Shown one piece after another: positions 43,726-51,152 of a stretch of 64,000 bases of DNA (position 1 is its first letter; each line of letters begins with the position of its first letter). The stretch is from the NCBI RefSeq assembly GCF_900108295.1, contig NZ_FNWK01000001.1, positions 1,798,001-1,862,000 of the forward strand, given 5' to 3'. The notes under the pieces are model-generated. The model was not told where the DNA came from and ran no database searches. It saw only the letters and a program-made list of their open reading frames with translations. Source of the DNA: Sphingopyxis sp. YR583. GTDB taxonomy: Bacteria > Pseudomonadota > Alphaproteobacteria > Sphingomonadales > Sphingomonadaceae. Both the position numbers and the translations under genes were made by a program.

Positions 43726-45218
43726 AGCGTCACACCCGACTTCCAGATCGCGATATCGCGCTCTTCATTCGCTTCGGCTTTGGTCGGCGCGCCCGACGCG
43801 GTGGCGGCGATCAGGTCGAGCAAGGCGTCCGATGCGCTGTCGAAGCCCCCATCGAGCACCGCCCCAGCGTCGAAGTCGATCCAGCCCGTCTTGCGCTGCG
43901 CCAGCGCGCTATTCGATGCGATCTTCAGCGTTGGCGCCGGAAAGCCGAGCGGGGTTCCGCGGCCGGTGGTGAACAGGATGATCGTCGCGCCCGCCGCGGT
44001 CAGCGCGGTCGACGACACCGCGTCATTGCCCGGCGCTTCGAGCAGGGTCAGCCCGGCGAGCGTTGCTTCGCCGCCGTAACGCCGCACGTCGACGACGGGC
44101 ACTTTGCCCCCCTTTTGCACCGCGCCGAGCGATTTTTCCTCGAGCGTCGTGATCCCGCCCGCAATATTGCCGGGCGACGGATTCTCGCTCACGGGTTCGC
44201 CGTTGCGGATGAAATAATCCTTGAAATCCTGCACCAGCCGGACCGTCTCGTCGAACACTTCGCGCGATATCGCGCGGTCCATCAGCACCTGTTCGGCACC
44301 GAAAATCTCGGGAATCTCGGTCAGTACCACCTTGCCGCCCGCCGCCGCGACCGCATCCGCCATGCGTCCGACGAGCGGGTTGGCGGTCAGCCCCGACAGG
44401 CCGTCGGATCCGCCGCATTTCACTCCGAGGACCAGTTCTGACAGCGGCACTTCGCTACGCTGCGCGTCGGCGCAGCCTGCGACCAGCTCGTCGACCAGCG
44501 TCAAGCACGCCGCCTCGTCATCCTCGACCGTCTGCGCCGACAGGGTGCGGATATGGGCGTGGCGCTCGGCCGGGATCAGGTCGAGCAATGCGCCGAGCTG
44601 ATTGCTCTCGCACCCCAGCCCGACGATCAGCACGCCGCCCGCATTGGGGTGCTGCGCCAGTGCTGCAAGTAGCGCACGCGTATGGCCCAGATCGTCGCCG
44701 AGCTGCGAACAGCCAAATGGGTGTTTGAAGGCATGCACCCCGTCGATGCGCCCCGCATAGCGTTCGCCCGCGATCCGCGCGACGCGCGCGGCGAGGTTGC
44801 CGACGCAGCCAACCGTCGGCAGGATCCAGATTTCGTTGCGCGTCCCGACGCGGCCGTCGGGACGGATATAGCCGCGAAAGCTATTGGAGACCGCGGCTGC
44901 TGGCGCCGCTTCTGGTGCTCCCACGCGATAAACATAATCGCCGTCGCCATTCAGCGCCGTCGCCAGATTATGGCTGTGGATATGGTCGCCCGGTGCGATG
45001 TCTGCGGTCGCGATGCCGATCGGAAAGCCATATTTGATCACCGCCGCGCCTTGCGCGATCGGGGCGAGGGCAATTTTGTGTCCGCGCCCCACGGCGGCCG
45101 CGGTTCGCAGGTCGGCGTCGGCAAACAGCCGATCACCCATCGCGATGTCGGCAATCGCAGTCACGACATTGTCGGCGTCATGGACGCGAACCGCGCGGGT
45201 TTCGATCGGGTCGATCAT
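43722..45218 (-). CDS. uxaA: Altronate dehydratase UxaA
   Basis: UxaA dehydrates D-altronate to 2-keto-3-deoxygluconate, the last galacturonate-specific step. Its 498 residues match the fused UxaA type. An N-terminal SAF domain (residues about 10-95, DNVVTAIADIAMGDRLF and HKIALAPIAQGAAVIKYGFPIG) is followed by the large iron-dependent domain with GYIRPDGRVGTRNEIWILPTVGCVGNLA and LGVKCGGSDGLSGLTANPLVG. Alone on the minus strand, it is divergent from the hydratase-exuT-uxaC-uxuB operon across a LacI-type and a GntR-type operator. It is convergent with the GH43 gene with a 4-base stop overlap. Confidence 0.95.
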   Translation of the reverse strand: MIDPIETRAVRVHDADNVVTAIADIAMGDRLFADADLRTAAAVGRGHKIALAPIAQGAAVIKYGFPIGIATADIAPGDHIHSHNLATALNGDGDYVYRVGAPEAAPAAAVSNSFRGYIRPDGRVGTRNEIWILPTVGCVGNLAARVARIAGERYAGRIDGVHAFKHPFGCSQLGDDLGHTRALLAALAQHPNAGGVLIVGLGCESNQLGALLDLIPAERHAHIRTLSAQTVEDDEAACLTLVDELVAGCADAQRSEVPLSELVLGVKCGGSDGLSGLTANPLVGRMADAVAAAGGKVVLTEIPEIFGAEQVLMDRAISREVFDETVRLVQDFKDYFIRNGEPVSENPSPGNIAGGITTLEEKSLGAVQKGGKVPVVDVRRYGGEATLAGLTLLEAPGNDAVSSTALTAAGATIILFTTGRGTPLGFPAPTLKIASNSALAQRKTGWIDFDAGAVLDGGFDSASDALLDLIAATASGAPTKAEANEERDIAIWKSGVTL

Positions 45219-45249
45219 CGCCGCTCAGCGCCAGACATGGCGAAGTAAT

Positions 45250-45260
45250 TTGTCATACAT
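45250..45260. promoter_or_regulatory. GntR-type candidate operator, copy 3
   Basis: TTGTCATACAT in the divergent uxaA/hydratase promoter region, 19 bases from a LacI-type operator. It is the same word as the two copies upstream of TonB receptor 1, so both promoters carry both motifs. Confidence 0.5.
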
Positions 45261-45278
45261 CTGATAACTGCTTGCTTT

Positions 45279-45292
45279 TGACACCGGTGTCT
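45279..45292. promoter_or_regulatory. LacI-type operator, site 5 (uxaA / hydratase-uxaC operon)
   Basis: TGACACCGGTGTCT, the most symmetric copy: TGACACCGGTGTCA would be perfect. With the preceding T it forms TTGACA (45278-45283), a -35-like element for the plus-strand operon. It lies about 30 bases before the hydratase start. Confidence 0.78.
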
Positions 45293-45318
45293 CTTACACC
45301 GCTTCGCGGAAGAGGGAA

Positions 45319-46110
45319 ATGAGAAAGATGCTGGCGACAAGCGATCAAAAGAATGTAGCGCGTGCATTAATCGACGCGCGTGCGGGAAAGACACCGCTTA
45401 CCGTCTATCCTGGCACGATGCCGGAAACGATGGCCGAGGCTTATGCGATCCAGGATAGCGCGATCGCACTCGACGGGCGCCGCGTCGGCGGATGGAAGGT
45501 GGGACGAATCGCTCCCGAACTCGTTGAGCGTTACGGCCGCAACCGCCTGACCGGCCCGATCTTCACCGACGAGATTTTCGATGGCTCCGCCGATCCGGTG
45601 ATGCCGGTCTATGTCGACGGGTTCGCTGCGGCGGAGGCCGAGGTGTTGCTCTGTTTCGGTGATATCGGGACACGCGACTATGACATCGACAGCGTGCGCG
45701 AGTGCATCGCCGACGTCCGAACCGGCATCGAGATCGCGAGCTCGCCTTTTCCCGAGATCAATCGCCACGGCCCCGCAGTCACCGCGTCGGACTATGGCAA
45801 TAACAAGGGTCTGATCCTCGGTCCGCCGATCCCCGACTGGCAGGACGTTGACCTCATCGGCATGCCGGTTGAAATGGCGATCGATGGCGAAACCGTCGGT
45901 GCGGCGACGATGGAGAATATGCTCGACGGCCCCTTCGGCTCGGCGCTGTTCCTGATCGACATCCTGCGCGCGCGCCGTATCGCGATCCCGCCCGGCACCT
46001 GGGTGTCGGCGGGGGCAATTACCGGCATCCATGAAGTCCGGCCCGGCCAGCGCGCCGAAGCACTGTTCGACGGAAAAATCCGCGTCAGCTGCTCGATCAA
46101 AAGCTACTAA
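45319..46110 (+). CDS. 2-keto-4-pentenoate hydratase-like (FAH-fold) protein
   Basis: The 263 residues match the MhpD/hydratase group of the fumarylacetoacetate hydrolase fold. RVGGWKVGRIAPELVERYGRNRLTGPIFTDEI is the N-terminal signature. The metal ligands are present: E106 and E108 in AAEAEVLLCF and E138 in RTGIEIASS. YGNNKGLILGP and VSAGAITGIHEVRPGQ follow. The family adds water to, or cleaves, 2-keto acids, so a keto-deoxy sugar acid is a plausible substrate. No step of the known Ashwell or kdu pathways needs it. It is first in the operon with the transporter, uxaC and uxuB. ATG 45328 is an alternative start. Confidence 0.82.
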   Translation: MRKMLATSDQKNVARALIDARAGKTPLTVYPGTMPETMAEAYAIQDSAIALDGRRVGGWKVGRIAPELVERYGRNRLTGPIFTDEIFDGSADPVMPVYVDGFAAAEAEVLLCFGDIGTRDYDIDSVRECIADVRTGIEIASSPFPEINRHGPAVTASDYGNNKGLILGPPIPDWQDVDLIGMPVEMAIDGETVGAATMENMLDGPFGSALFLIDILRARRIAIPPGTWVSAGAITGIHEVRPGQRAEALFDGKIRVSCSIKSY

Positions 46111-46130
46111 AGCAAAAACGGGAGAGGTTT

Positions 46131-47438
46131 ATGGCACAGGCATTCGCAGGCGGAGGTACGGCGGCGCCAGTGCCGAAGTCGGGACGTTGCCGCTGGCTGA
46201 TCGTCGCGGTGCTGTTTGCCGCGACCACGGTCAACTATATCGACCGCACCATGCTCGGTTTGCTCGCACCGACACTCGGAACCGAACTCGGGTGGAGCGA
46301 GAATGACTATGGCAACATCGTCACCGCTTTTCAGGCCGCCTATGCGCTTGGCTTCCTGCTCATGGGCTGGCTGATCGACCGTTTCGGGCCGAAGGTCGGT
46401 TACGCGATCGCGATCAGTATCTGGACCGTCGGCCATGTCGCGCACGGTTTCGCCTCGTCGGTGGTCTCTTTCATGATGGCGCGCGTCATCCTCGGCGTCG
46501 GCGAGGCGGGGCATTTTCCGTCGGTCGTGCGTGCGTCGAGCGAATGGTTTCCGCAAAAGGAACGCTCTTATGCGATCGGCTGGGTCAATAGCGCGACGAC
46601 GATCGGCGTTATCCTGACCGCGCCGACAATCTGGCTGTTCATGGTCTGGATGGACTTCGACTGGCGCCAGACCTTCATCTACACCGGTGCTTTCGGTGTG
46701 ATCCTGCTGCTGCTCTGGCTCTGGCTCTACAGCAATCCGCGCGAGAGCGGGAAGGTCAGCGATGCCGAACTTGCATGGATCGAGCATGACCCGCCCGAAA
46801 AGATCGAGCGTCTCGGCTGGGGCGCGATCGTCACCAAGCGCGAAGCCTGGGCCTATGCGACCGGCAAGTTTCTGACCGATCCGGTCTGGTTCCTGATGCT
46901 CTTCTGGCTGCCCAAATATTTCAGCACCACCTACAATGTCGATCTCAAGGTCGTGCTGCTGCCGATGATCATCATGTATCTGCTCTCCGACGTTGGCAGC
47001 ATCCTTGGCGGCTGGGTGTCGTCGAAGCTGATCCAAACTGGGCACAGTGTCAATTTCGCGCGTAAGGCGACGATGCTCGGCGCGGGTTGCTGTGTCCTGC
47101 CTTTGCTGTTCGTTTCGGGACTCGACAATATGTGGCTCGCGGTCGTGCTGATCGGCATCGCGCTCGCGGGCCATCAGGCCTTTTCGTCGACGATCCTGTC
47201 GATCCCGCCCGATATGTTCCCCAAACGTGCGGTCGGTTCGGTGATCGGGCTCGGCGGTTTTGCGGGCGGCGTCGGCGGGATGATCATGGCGAAATCGACC
47301 GGGCTGGTGCTCGATGCGACGGGCGGCAATTACACGGTGATCTTCGCTGCCTGTACGGTCGTTTATTTCCTTGCCGTGCTGGCGATCCATCTTTTGAGCC
47401 CGCGCCTCGCGCCGGTCACCGTCGAAAGCAAAGCCTGA
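46131..47438 (+). CDS. exuT: MFS hexuronate transporter (ACS family, ExuT type)
   Basis: This is an inner-membrane symporter with 12 predicted helices in 435 residues. CRWLIVAVLFAATTVNYIDRTMLGLLAPTLGTELGW is the ACS/ExuT opening. The MFS motif A loop is LMGWLIDRFGPKVGYA, and ARVILGVGEAGHFPSVVRASSEWFPQKERSYAIG is the conserved ExuT/DgoT stretch. Neighbours uxaC and uxuB point to glucuronate/galacturonate import. It lies 20 bases after the hydratase gene with a GGGAGAGG ribosome site, and 4 bases before uxaC. Aldonates such as altronate are an alternative cargo. Confidence 0.88.
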   Translation: MAQAFAGGGTAAPVPKSGRCRWLIVAVLFAATTVNYIDRTMLGLLAPTLGTELGWSENDYGNIVTAFQAAYALGFLLMGWLIDRFGPKVGYAIAISIWTVGHVAHGFASSVVSFMMARVILGVGEAGHFPSVVRASSEWFPQKERSYAIGWVNSATTIGVILTAPTIWLFMVWMDFDWRQTFIYTGAFGVILLLLWLWLYSNPRESGKVSDAELAWIEHDPPEKIERLGWGAIVTKREAWAYATGKFLTDPVWFLMLFWLPKYFSTTYNVDLKVVLLPMIIMYLLSDVGSILGGWVSSKLIQTGHSVNFARKATMLGAGCCVLPLLFVSGLDNMWLAVVLIGIALAGHQAFSSTILSIPPDMFPKRAVGSVIGLGGFAGGVGGMIMAKSTGLVLDATGGNYTVIFAACTVVYFLAVLAIHLLSPRLAPVTVESKA

Positions 47439-47442
47439 TCCC

Positions 47443-48855
47443 ATGTCGCGCCCGTTGGTTCTCTCCCCCGATCGTCTCTTTCCATCCGATCCGGCGCAGC
47501 GCGACATCGCGCGCCGGCTCTACAAGGACGTGGCGGGTCTGCCGATCATCAGCCCGCATGGGCACACCGACCCGAGCTGGTTTGCTGGCAACGCTCCCTT
47601 CGGCAATGCGACCGAAATGCTGCTGCATCCCGATCATTATGTGTTCCGTATGCTCTATTCGCAGGGCGTGTCATTGGGTGCGCTCGGTATCCGCAACCGC
47701 GATGCGGACCCACGCGAGAGCTGGCGGCTTTTCGCGCAAAATTACCACCTCTTCCGTGGCACTCCCAGCCGCATGTGGATGGATTGGGTGTTCGCCGAGG
47801 CCTTCGGCTTCGACGTGCAATTCTCTGCCGAGACTTCGGACCTCTATTACGATCGCATCACCGAAGCGCTGGAGACCGACGCCTTCCGCCCGCGCGCGCT
47901 GTTCGACCGTTTCGGAATCGAGGTGATAGCGACGACCGAAAGCCCGCTCGACACGCTCGAACATCACGCGGTGACCCGCGCCGCCAACGCGAGCGGTGAA
48001 TGGGGCGGGCGCGTGATCACGGCCTATCGTCCCGATCCGGTTGTCGATCCGGAGTTCGAGGGCTTCCGCGACAACCTCAAGCGTTTCTCCGACCTCTCGG
48101 GCGAGGATGCCTTCAGCTACGCGGGCTATCTTGCCGCACACCGGGATCGCCGCGCCTTCTTCGCCGAAATGGGTGCGACCTCGACCGACCATGGCCATCC
48201 GACCGCCGCCACCGCCGACCTGTCGGACGCCGAGGCCGAGGCGCTGTTCGCCCGCGTCACCGGCGCCGATGTCAGCGCGGCCGATGCGGAGTTGTTCCGC
48301 GCGCATATGCTGACGGTGATGGCGGGGATGAGCCTTGACGACGGGCTGGTGATGCAGATTCATCCCGGCGCGTTCCGCAACCACAATCCTTGGCTGTTCG
48401 ACCATTATGGCCGCGACAAGGGTGCGGATATCCCGACCAGCACCGACTATGTCCATGCGCTGCGCCCGCTGCTTGGGCGTTATGGCAATGAGGCCGCGCT
48501 GACGATCATCCTCTTCACTTTGGACGAGACGAGCTACGCGCGCGAACTCGCTCCGCTCGCGGGCCACTATCCGGCGCTGAAGCTCGGCCCGGCCTGGTGG
48601 TTCCACGACAGCCCCGAGGGCATGCGCCGCTTCCGGACCCAGATGACCGAGACCGCGGGCTTCTACAACACCGTCGGCTTCAACGACGACACGCGCGCCT
48701 TCCTGTCGATCCCGGCACGCCACGACGTCGCGCGGCGCATCGACTGCGGTTTCCTTGCGCAGCTCGTCGCCGAACACCGTATGGAGGAGTGGGAGGCCGC
48801 CGAACTCGCGACCGACCTAAGCTACAATCTCGCCAAGGCGGCCTATAAGCTGTGA
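47443..48855 (+). CDS. uxaC: Glucuronate isomerase UxaC
   Basis: UxaC interconverts D-glucuronate and D-fructuronate, and D-galacturonate and D-tagaturonate. Its 470 residues are the standard size for this amidohydrolase-fold enzyme. LPIISPHGHTDPSWFAGN (about residues 28-45) is the conserved N-terminal metal-site motif HGHxxP/D. VIATTESPLDTLEHH and VMQIHPGAFRNHN (about residues 300-312) follow, with KLGPAWWFHDSPEGM near residue 380. The stop overlaps the GTG start of the reductase gene by 4 bases. Confidence 0.97.
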   Translation: MSRPLVLSPDRLFPSDPAQRDIARRLYKDVAGLPIISPHGHTDPSWFAGNAPFGNATEMLLHPDHYVFRMLYSQGVSLGALGIRNRDADPRESWRLFAQNYHLFRGTPSRMWMDWVFAEAFGFDVQFSAETSDLYYDRITEALETDAFRPRALFDRFGIEVIATTESPLDTLEHHAVTRAANASGEWGGRVITAYRPDPVVDPEFEGFRDNLKRFSDLSGEDAFSYAGYLAAHRDRRAFFAEMGATSTDHGHPTAATADLSDAEAEALFARVTGADVSAADAELFRAHMLTVMAGMSLDDGLVMQIHPGAFRNHNPWLFDHYGRDKGADIPTSTDYVHALRPLLGRYGNEAALTIILFTLDETSYARELAPLAGHYPALKLGPAWWFHDSPEGMRRFRTQMTETAGFYNTVGFNDDTRAFLSIPARHDVARRIDCGFLAQLVAEHRMEEWEAAELATDLSYNLAKAAYKL

Positions 48856-50171
48856 GGCTGACGGCGCACACACCGCTCCCGGCTTCCGTTAAGGCGCCGG
48901 GCTACGACCGCGAGCGCCAAGCGGCGGGCATCGTCCATATCGGCATTGGCGCGTTCCACCGTGCGCATCAGGCGGTTTATACCGACGATGCGATGGCGGC
49001 GGGTGACGGTGACTGGGGCACCATTGGCGTGTCGTTGCGCTCGGGCGACGTTGCGGCGCAGTTGAACCCGCAGGACGGGCTCTACACCGTCAGCACGCGC
49101 AGCGCAGCAGGGACCGAGTTGCGGATGATCGGCGCGGTGCAGAAAGTGCTCGTCGCGGCTGAGGATCCGCAGGCCGTGATCGACGCGATCGCCGCGCCGA
49201 CAACGCATATCATCAGCTTCACCATCACCGAAAAGGGCTATCTGCGCCGCGCCGACGGGTCGCTCGATCTGGCCGCTGCGGTCGGTGGGGTGAGCCTCTA
49301 TCGCTTCGTTGCCGCTGGCCTCGCCGCGCGCAAGGCCGCTCGGCTCGGCGGCGTCACTCTGCTTAGCTGCGACAATCTCGCGGGCAATGGTGCGGTGCTA
49401 AGCCGCTTGATGCGCGAATATCTTGCCGCCTATCACCCCGACCTTTCGGCGTGGTTCGACGGCGAATGCACTTGCCCCGCAACGATGATCGATCGGATTG
49501 TTCCGGCGACTACCGACGCCGACCGTGTGGCCGTCGAAGCGACCCTGGGCGCGCGTGACGAGGGTGCGGTTGTCACCGAAGCTTTCAGCCAGTGGGTGAT
49601 CGAGGATGATTTCGCTGGCCCGCGTCCGCGTTGGGAAACTGTCGGCGCCGAACTGGTCGCCGATGTTGCGCCCTATGAGACGGCGAAGCTGCGTATGCTC
49701 AACGGCGCGCATTCGGCGCTTGCCTATATCGGGCTTGGCGGCGGCCATGAATATGTCCATCAGGCGATTGCCGACCCCGACATTCGGCCGATCATCGAAC
49801 GGCTGATGCGCGAGGAGGCTGCGCCGACGATCGACGCGGCGTCGGGGCAGGATCTAGCCGCTTACGCCGATGCGTTGATGGGTCGCTTCGCCAATCCGGC
49901 GCTCCATCACCGCCTGATCCAGATCGCGATGGACGGCAGTCAGAAGATCCCGCAGCGCTGGCTCGAAACGCTCGCCTGGCATCAGGAACGCGGGCAGCGT
50001 TGCCTCTCGCTCGAAACGGCTGTCACAGCATGGATTGCCTTCCTGCGCAGCGACCATGCGATCGACGACCCACTCGCCGACGCGTTGCGCGCAGCGGCGG
50101 CCGGTCCGGATGCAATCGAAAGGCTGTTCGGCGACGGCGGCCTGATCCCCTCCGACTGGCGTCCGGTTTAA
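48852..50171 (+). CDS. uxuB: Mannitol dehydrogenase family hexuronate reductase (UxuB-like)
   Basis: This is an NAD-dependent long-chain polyol dehydrogenase that should reduce the UxaC product. GTG 48852 overlaps the uxaC stop and gives 439 residues. GIVHIGIGAFHRAHQAVYTDDAM (about residues 25-47) matches the UxuB/mannitol dehydrogenase nucleotide fold (FHRAHQA) rather than UxaB. TLLSCDNLAGNGAVL follows, and the catalytic-type Lys lies in ETAKLRMLNGAHSALAYIG. By sequence it fits fructuronate to mannonate. By company with UxaA it might also serve tagaturonate to altronate. Its stop overlaps that of the LysR gene by 4 bases. Confidence 0.85.
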   Translation: MRLTAHTPLPASVKAPGYDRERQAAGIVHIGIGAFHRAHQAVYTDDAMAAGDGDWGTIGVSLRSGDVAAQLNPQDGLYTVSTRSAAGTELRMIGAVQKVLVAAEDPQAVIDAIAAPTTHIISFTITEKGYLRRADGSLDLAAAVGGVSLYRFVAAGLAARKAARLGGVTLLSCDNLAGNGAVLSRLMREYLAAYHPDLSAWFDGECTCPATMIDRIVPATTDADRVAVEATLGARDEGAVVTEAFSQWVIEDDFAGPRPRWETVGAELVADVAPYETAKLRMLNGAHSALAYIGLGGGHEYVHQAIADPDIRPIIERLMREEAAPTIDAASGQDLAAYADALMGRFANPALHHRLIQIAMDGSQKIPQRWLETLAWHQERGQRCLSLETAVTAWIAFLRSDHAIDDPLADALRAAAAGPDAIERLFGDGGLIPSDWRPV

Positions 50172-51055
50172 GCCGGAACCAGCAACGCCCGGCTCTCGCG
50201 CACCTCGGTATCGAGCCAGTCGATGAAGGCCCGGATGCGCGGCTGCGGCGCGACGTCGCGGTGGAGCGCGAGCCAGAAGGCGCGCGCGATCGTCTGCTCG
50301 GGCCGCACGCGCACCAGTGCGGGGTCACCGCTCGCGAGGAAGCAGGGCAGCACGCCGACCCCCGCACCGCCCGCAATCATCCGCCGCTGCGCTAGGATCG
50401 ACGAGGAGCGCACAGTTGCGCGGAGCCCCGGCTCGATCTCGCCCAGATAGTCGAGTTCGGGCGCGTAAAGAATGTCGGGCATATAGCCGATCACCGGGAT
50501 GCCGGTGCGCGACAGCGGGGCGTCGGCGACCGCCGCCTGCCAGTCGGGCCGCTCGGCGGGGGCGTAGATGCCTAGGCTATAATCCGACAGCTTGCGCGTG
50601 ATCAGCGGGCCCTTGCGCGGTCGTGCCAGCAGCACCGCCATATCGGCCTCACGCCGCGACGGATTGAGGAAACCCGACGAGGCGACCAGATCGATCTCGA
50701 GTTCGGGATGCGCCGCTACAAAACCCGCCAGCCGCGGCGCGATGAAGCTGTTGCCGAAGCCTTCCGACACGCTGACCCGCAATTGGCCTGACAGCGCGGT
50801 CGCATCTTCGCGTGCCGAATGGATGCGCGCCGCCGCCGCCGCCATCGCTTCGGCGTGCGGGACGAGCGCTCGGCCGGCGGCGGTCAGAACGAAACCCGAC
50901 GGCGCACGTTCGAACAGCGTCTGGCCGAGCGCGGCTTCGAGGGCGCTCACGCGGCGGCTCACCGTCGTCGCATCTACATGCAGCGCCGCGCTGGCCCGCG
51001 CGAGCGTACCGTGGCGCGCAACGAACAGGAAATATTGCAGCCTATCCCAATCCAT
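50168..51055 (-). CDS. LysR-family transcriptional regulator
   Basis: ATG 51055 (MDWDRLQYFLFVARHGTLARAS) gives 295 residues; longer frames upstream lack family sequence. The winged helix-turn-helix is LQYFLFVARHGTLARASAALHVDATTVSRRVSALEAALGQTLFERAPSGFVLTAAG. An effector domain follows, with LRVSVSEGFGNSFIAPRLAGF and IAGGAGVGVLPCFLAS. It belongs to the group with VDATTVSRRVSALE helices. It is divergent from mmsA with a 97-base gap containing a palindrome, so it probably controls the valine cluster (inference from position). Confidence 0.92.
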   Translation of the reverse strand: MDWDRLQYFLFVARHGTLARASAALHVDATTVSRRVSALEAALGQTLFERAPSGFVLTAAGRALVPHAEAMAAAAARIHSAREDATALSGQLRVSVSEGFGNSFIAPRLAGFVAAHPELEIDLVASSGFLNPSRREADMAVLLARPRKGPLITRKLSDYSLGIYAPAERPDWQAAVADAPLSRTGIPVIGYMPDILYAPELDYLGEIEPGLRATVRSSSILAQRRMIAGGAGVGVLPCFLASGDPALVRVRPEQTIARAFWLALHRDVAPQPRIRAFIDWLDTEVRESRALLVPA

Positions 51056-51057
51056 AT

Positions 51058-51073
51058 CCTGCAAATATGCAGG
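51058..51073. promoter_or_regulatory. Palindrome in the LysR / mmsA divergent region
   Basis: CCTGCAAATATGCAGG, with six-base arms CCTGCA and TGCAGG. It starts 3 bases upstream of the LysR start codon. TGCAAG and TTGCAA words recur within the next 40 bases toward mmsA. The symmetry fits a LysR-type site used for autoregulation. Confidence 0.5.
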
Positions 51074-51152
51074 ATCATGCTGCAAGTCTATCCCTTGCAA
51101 TCGCGTCGTAACTCGGCTGTGGCAGCGCCAACATCTAATGGGAGAATCGAAC

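Noticed and set aside
46107..47507. Minus-strand open frame of about 466 codons opposite the MFS transporter
   Set aside because: Antisense to a well-supported membrane protein; His/Arg/Asp-rich and without family features.
50592..51152. 187-codon N-terminal extension of MmsA
   Set aside because: It is antisense to the LysR gene and unlike aldehyde dehydrogenases; a proper ribosome site precedes 51153.
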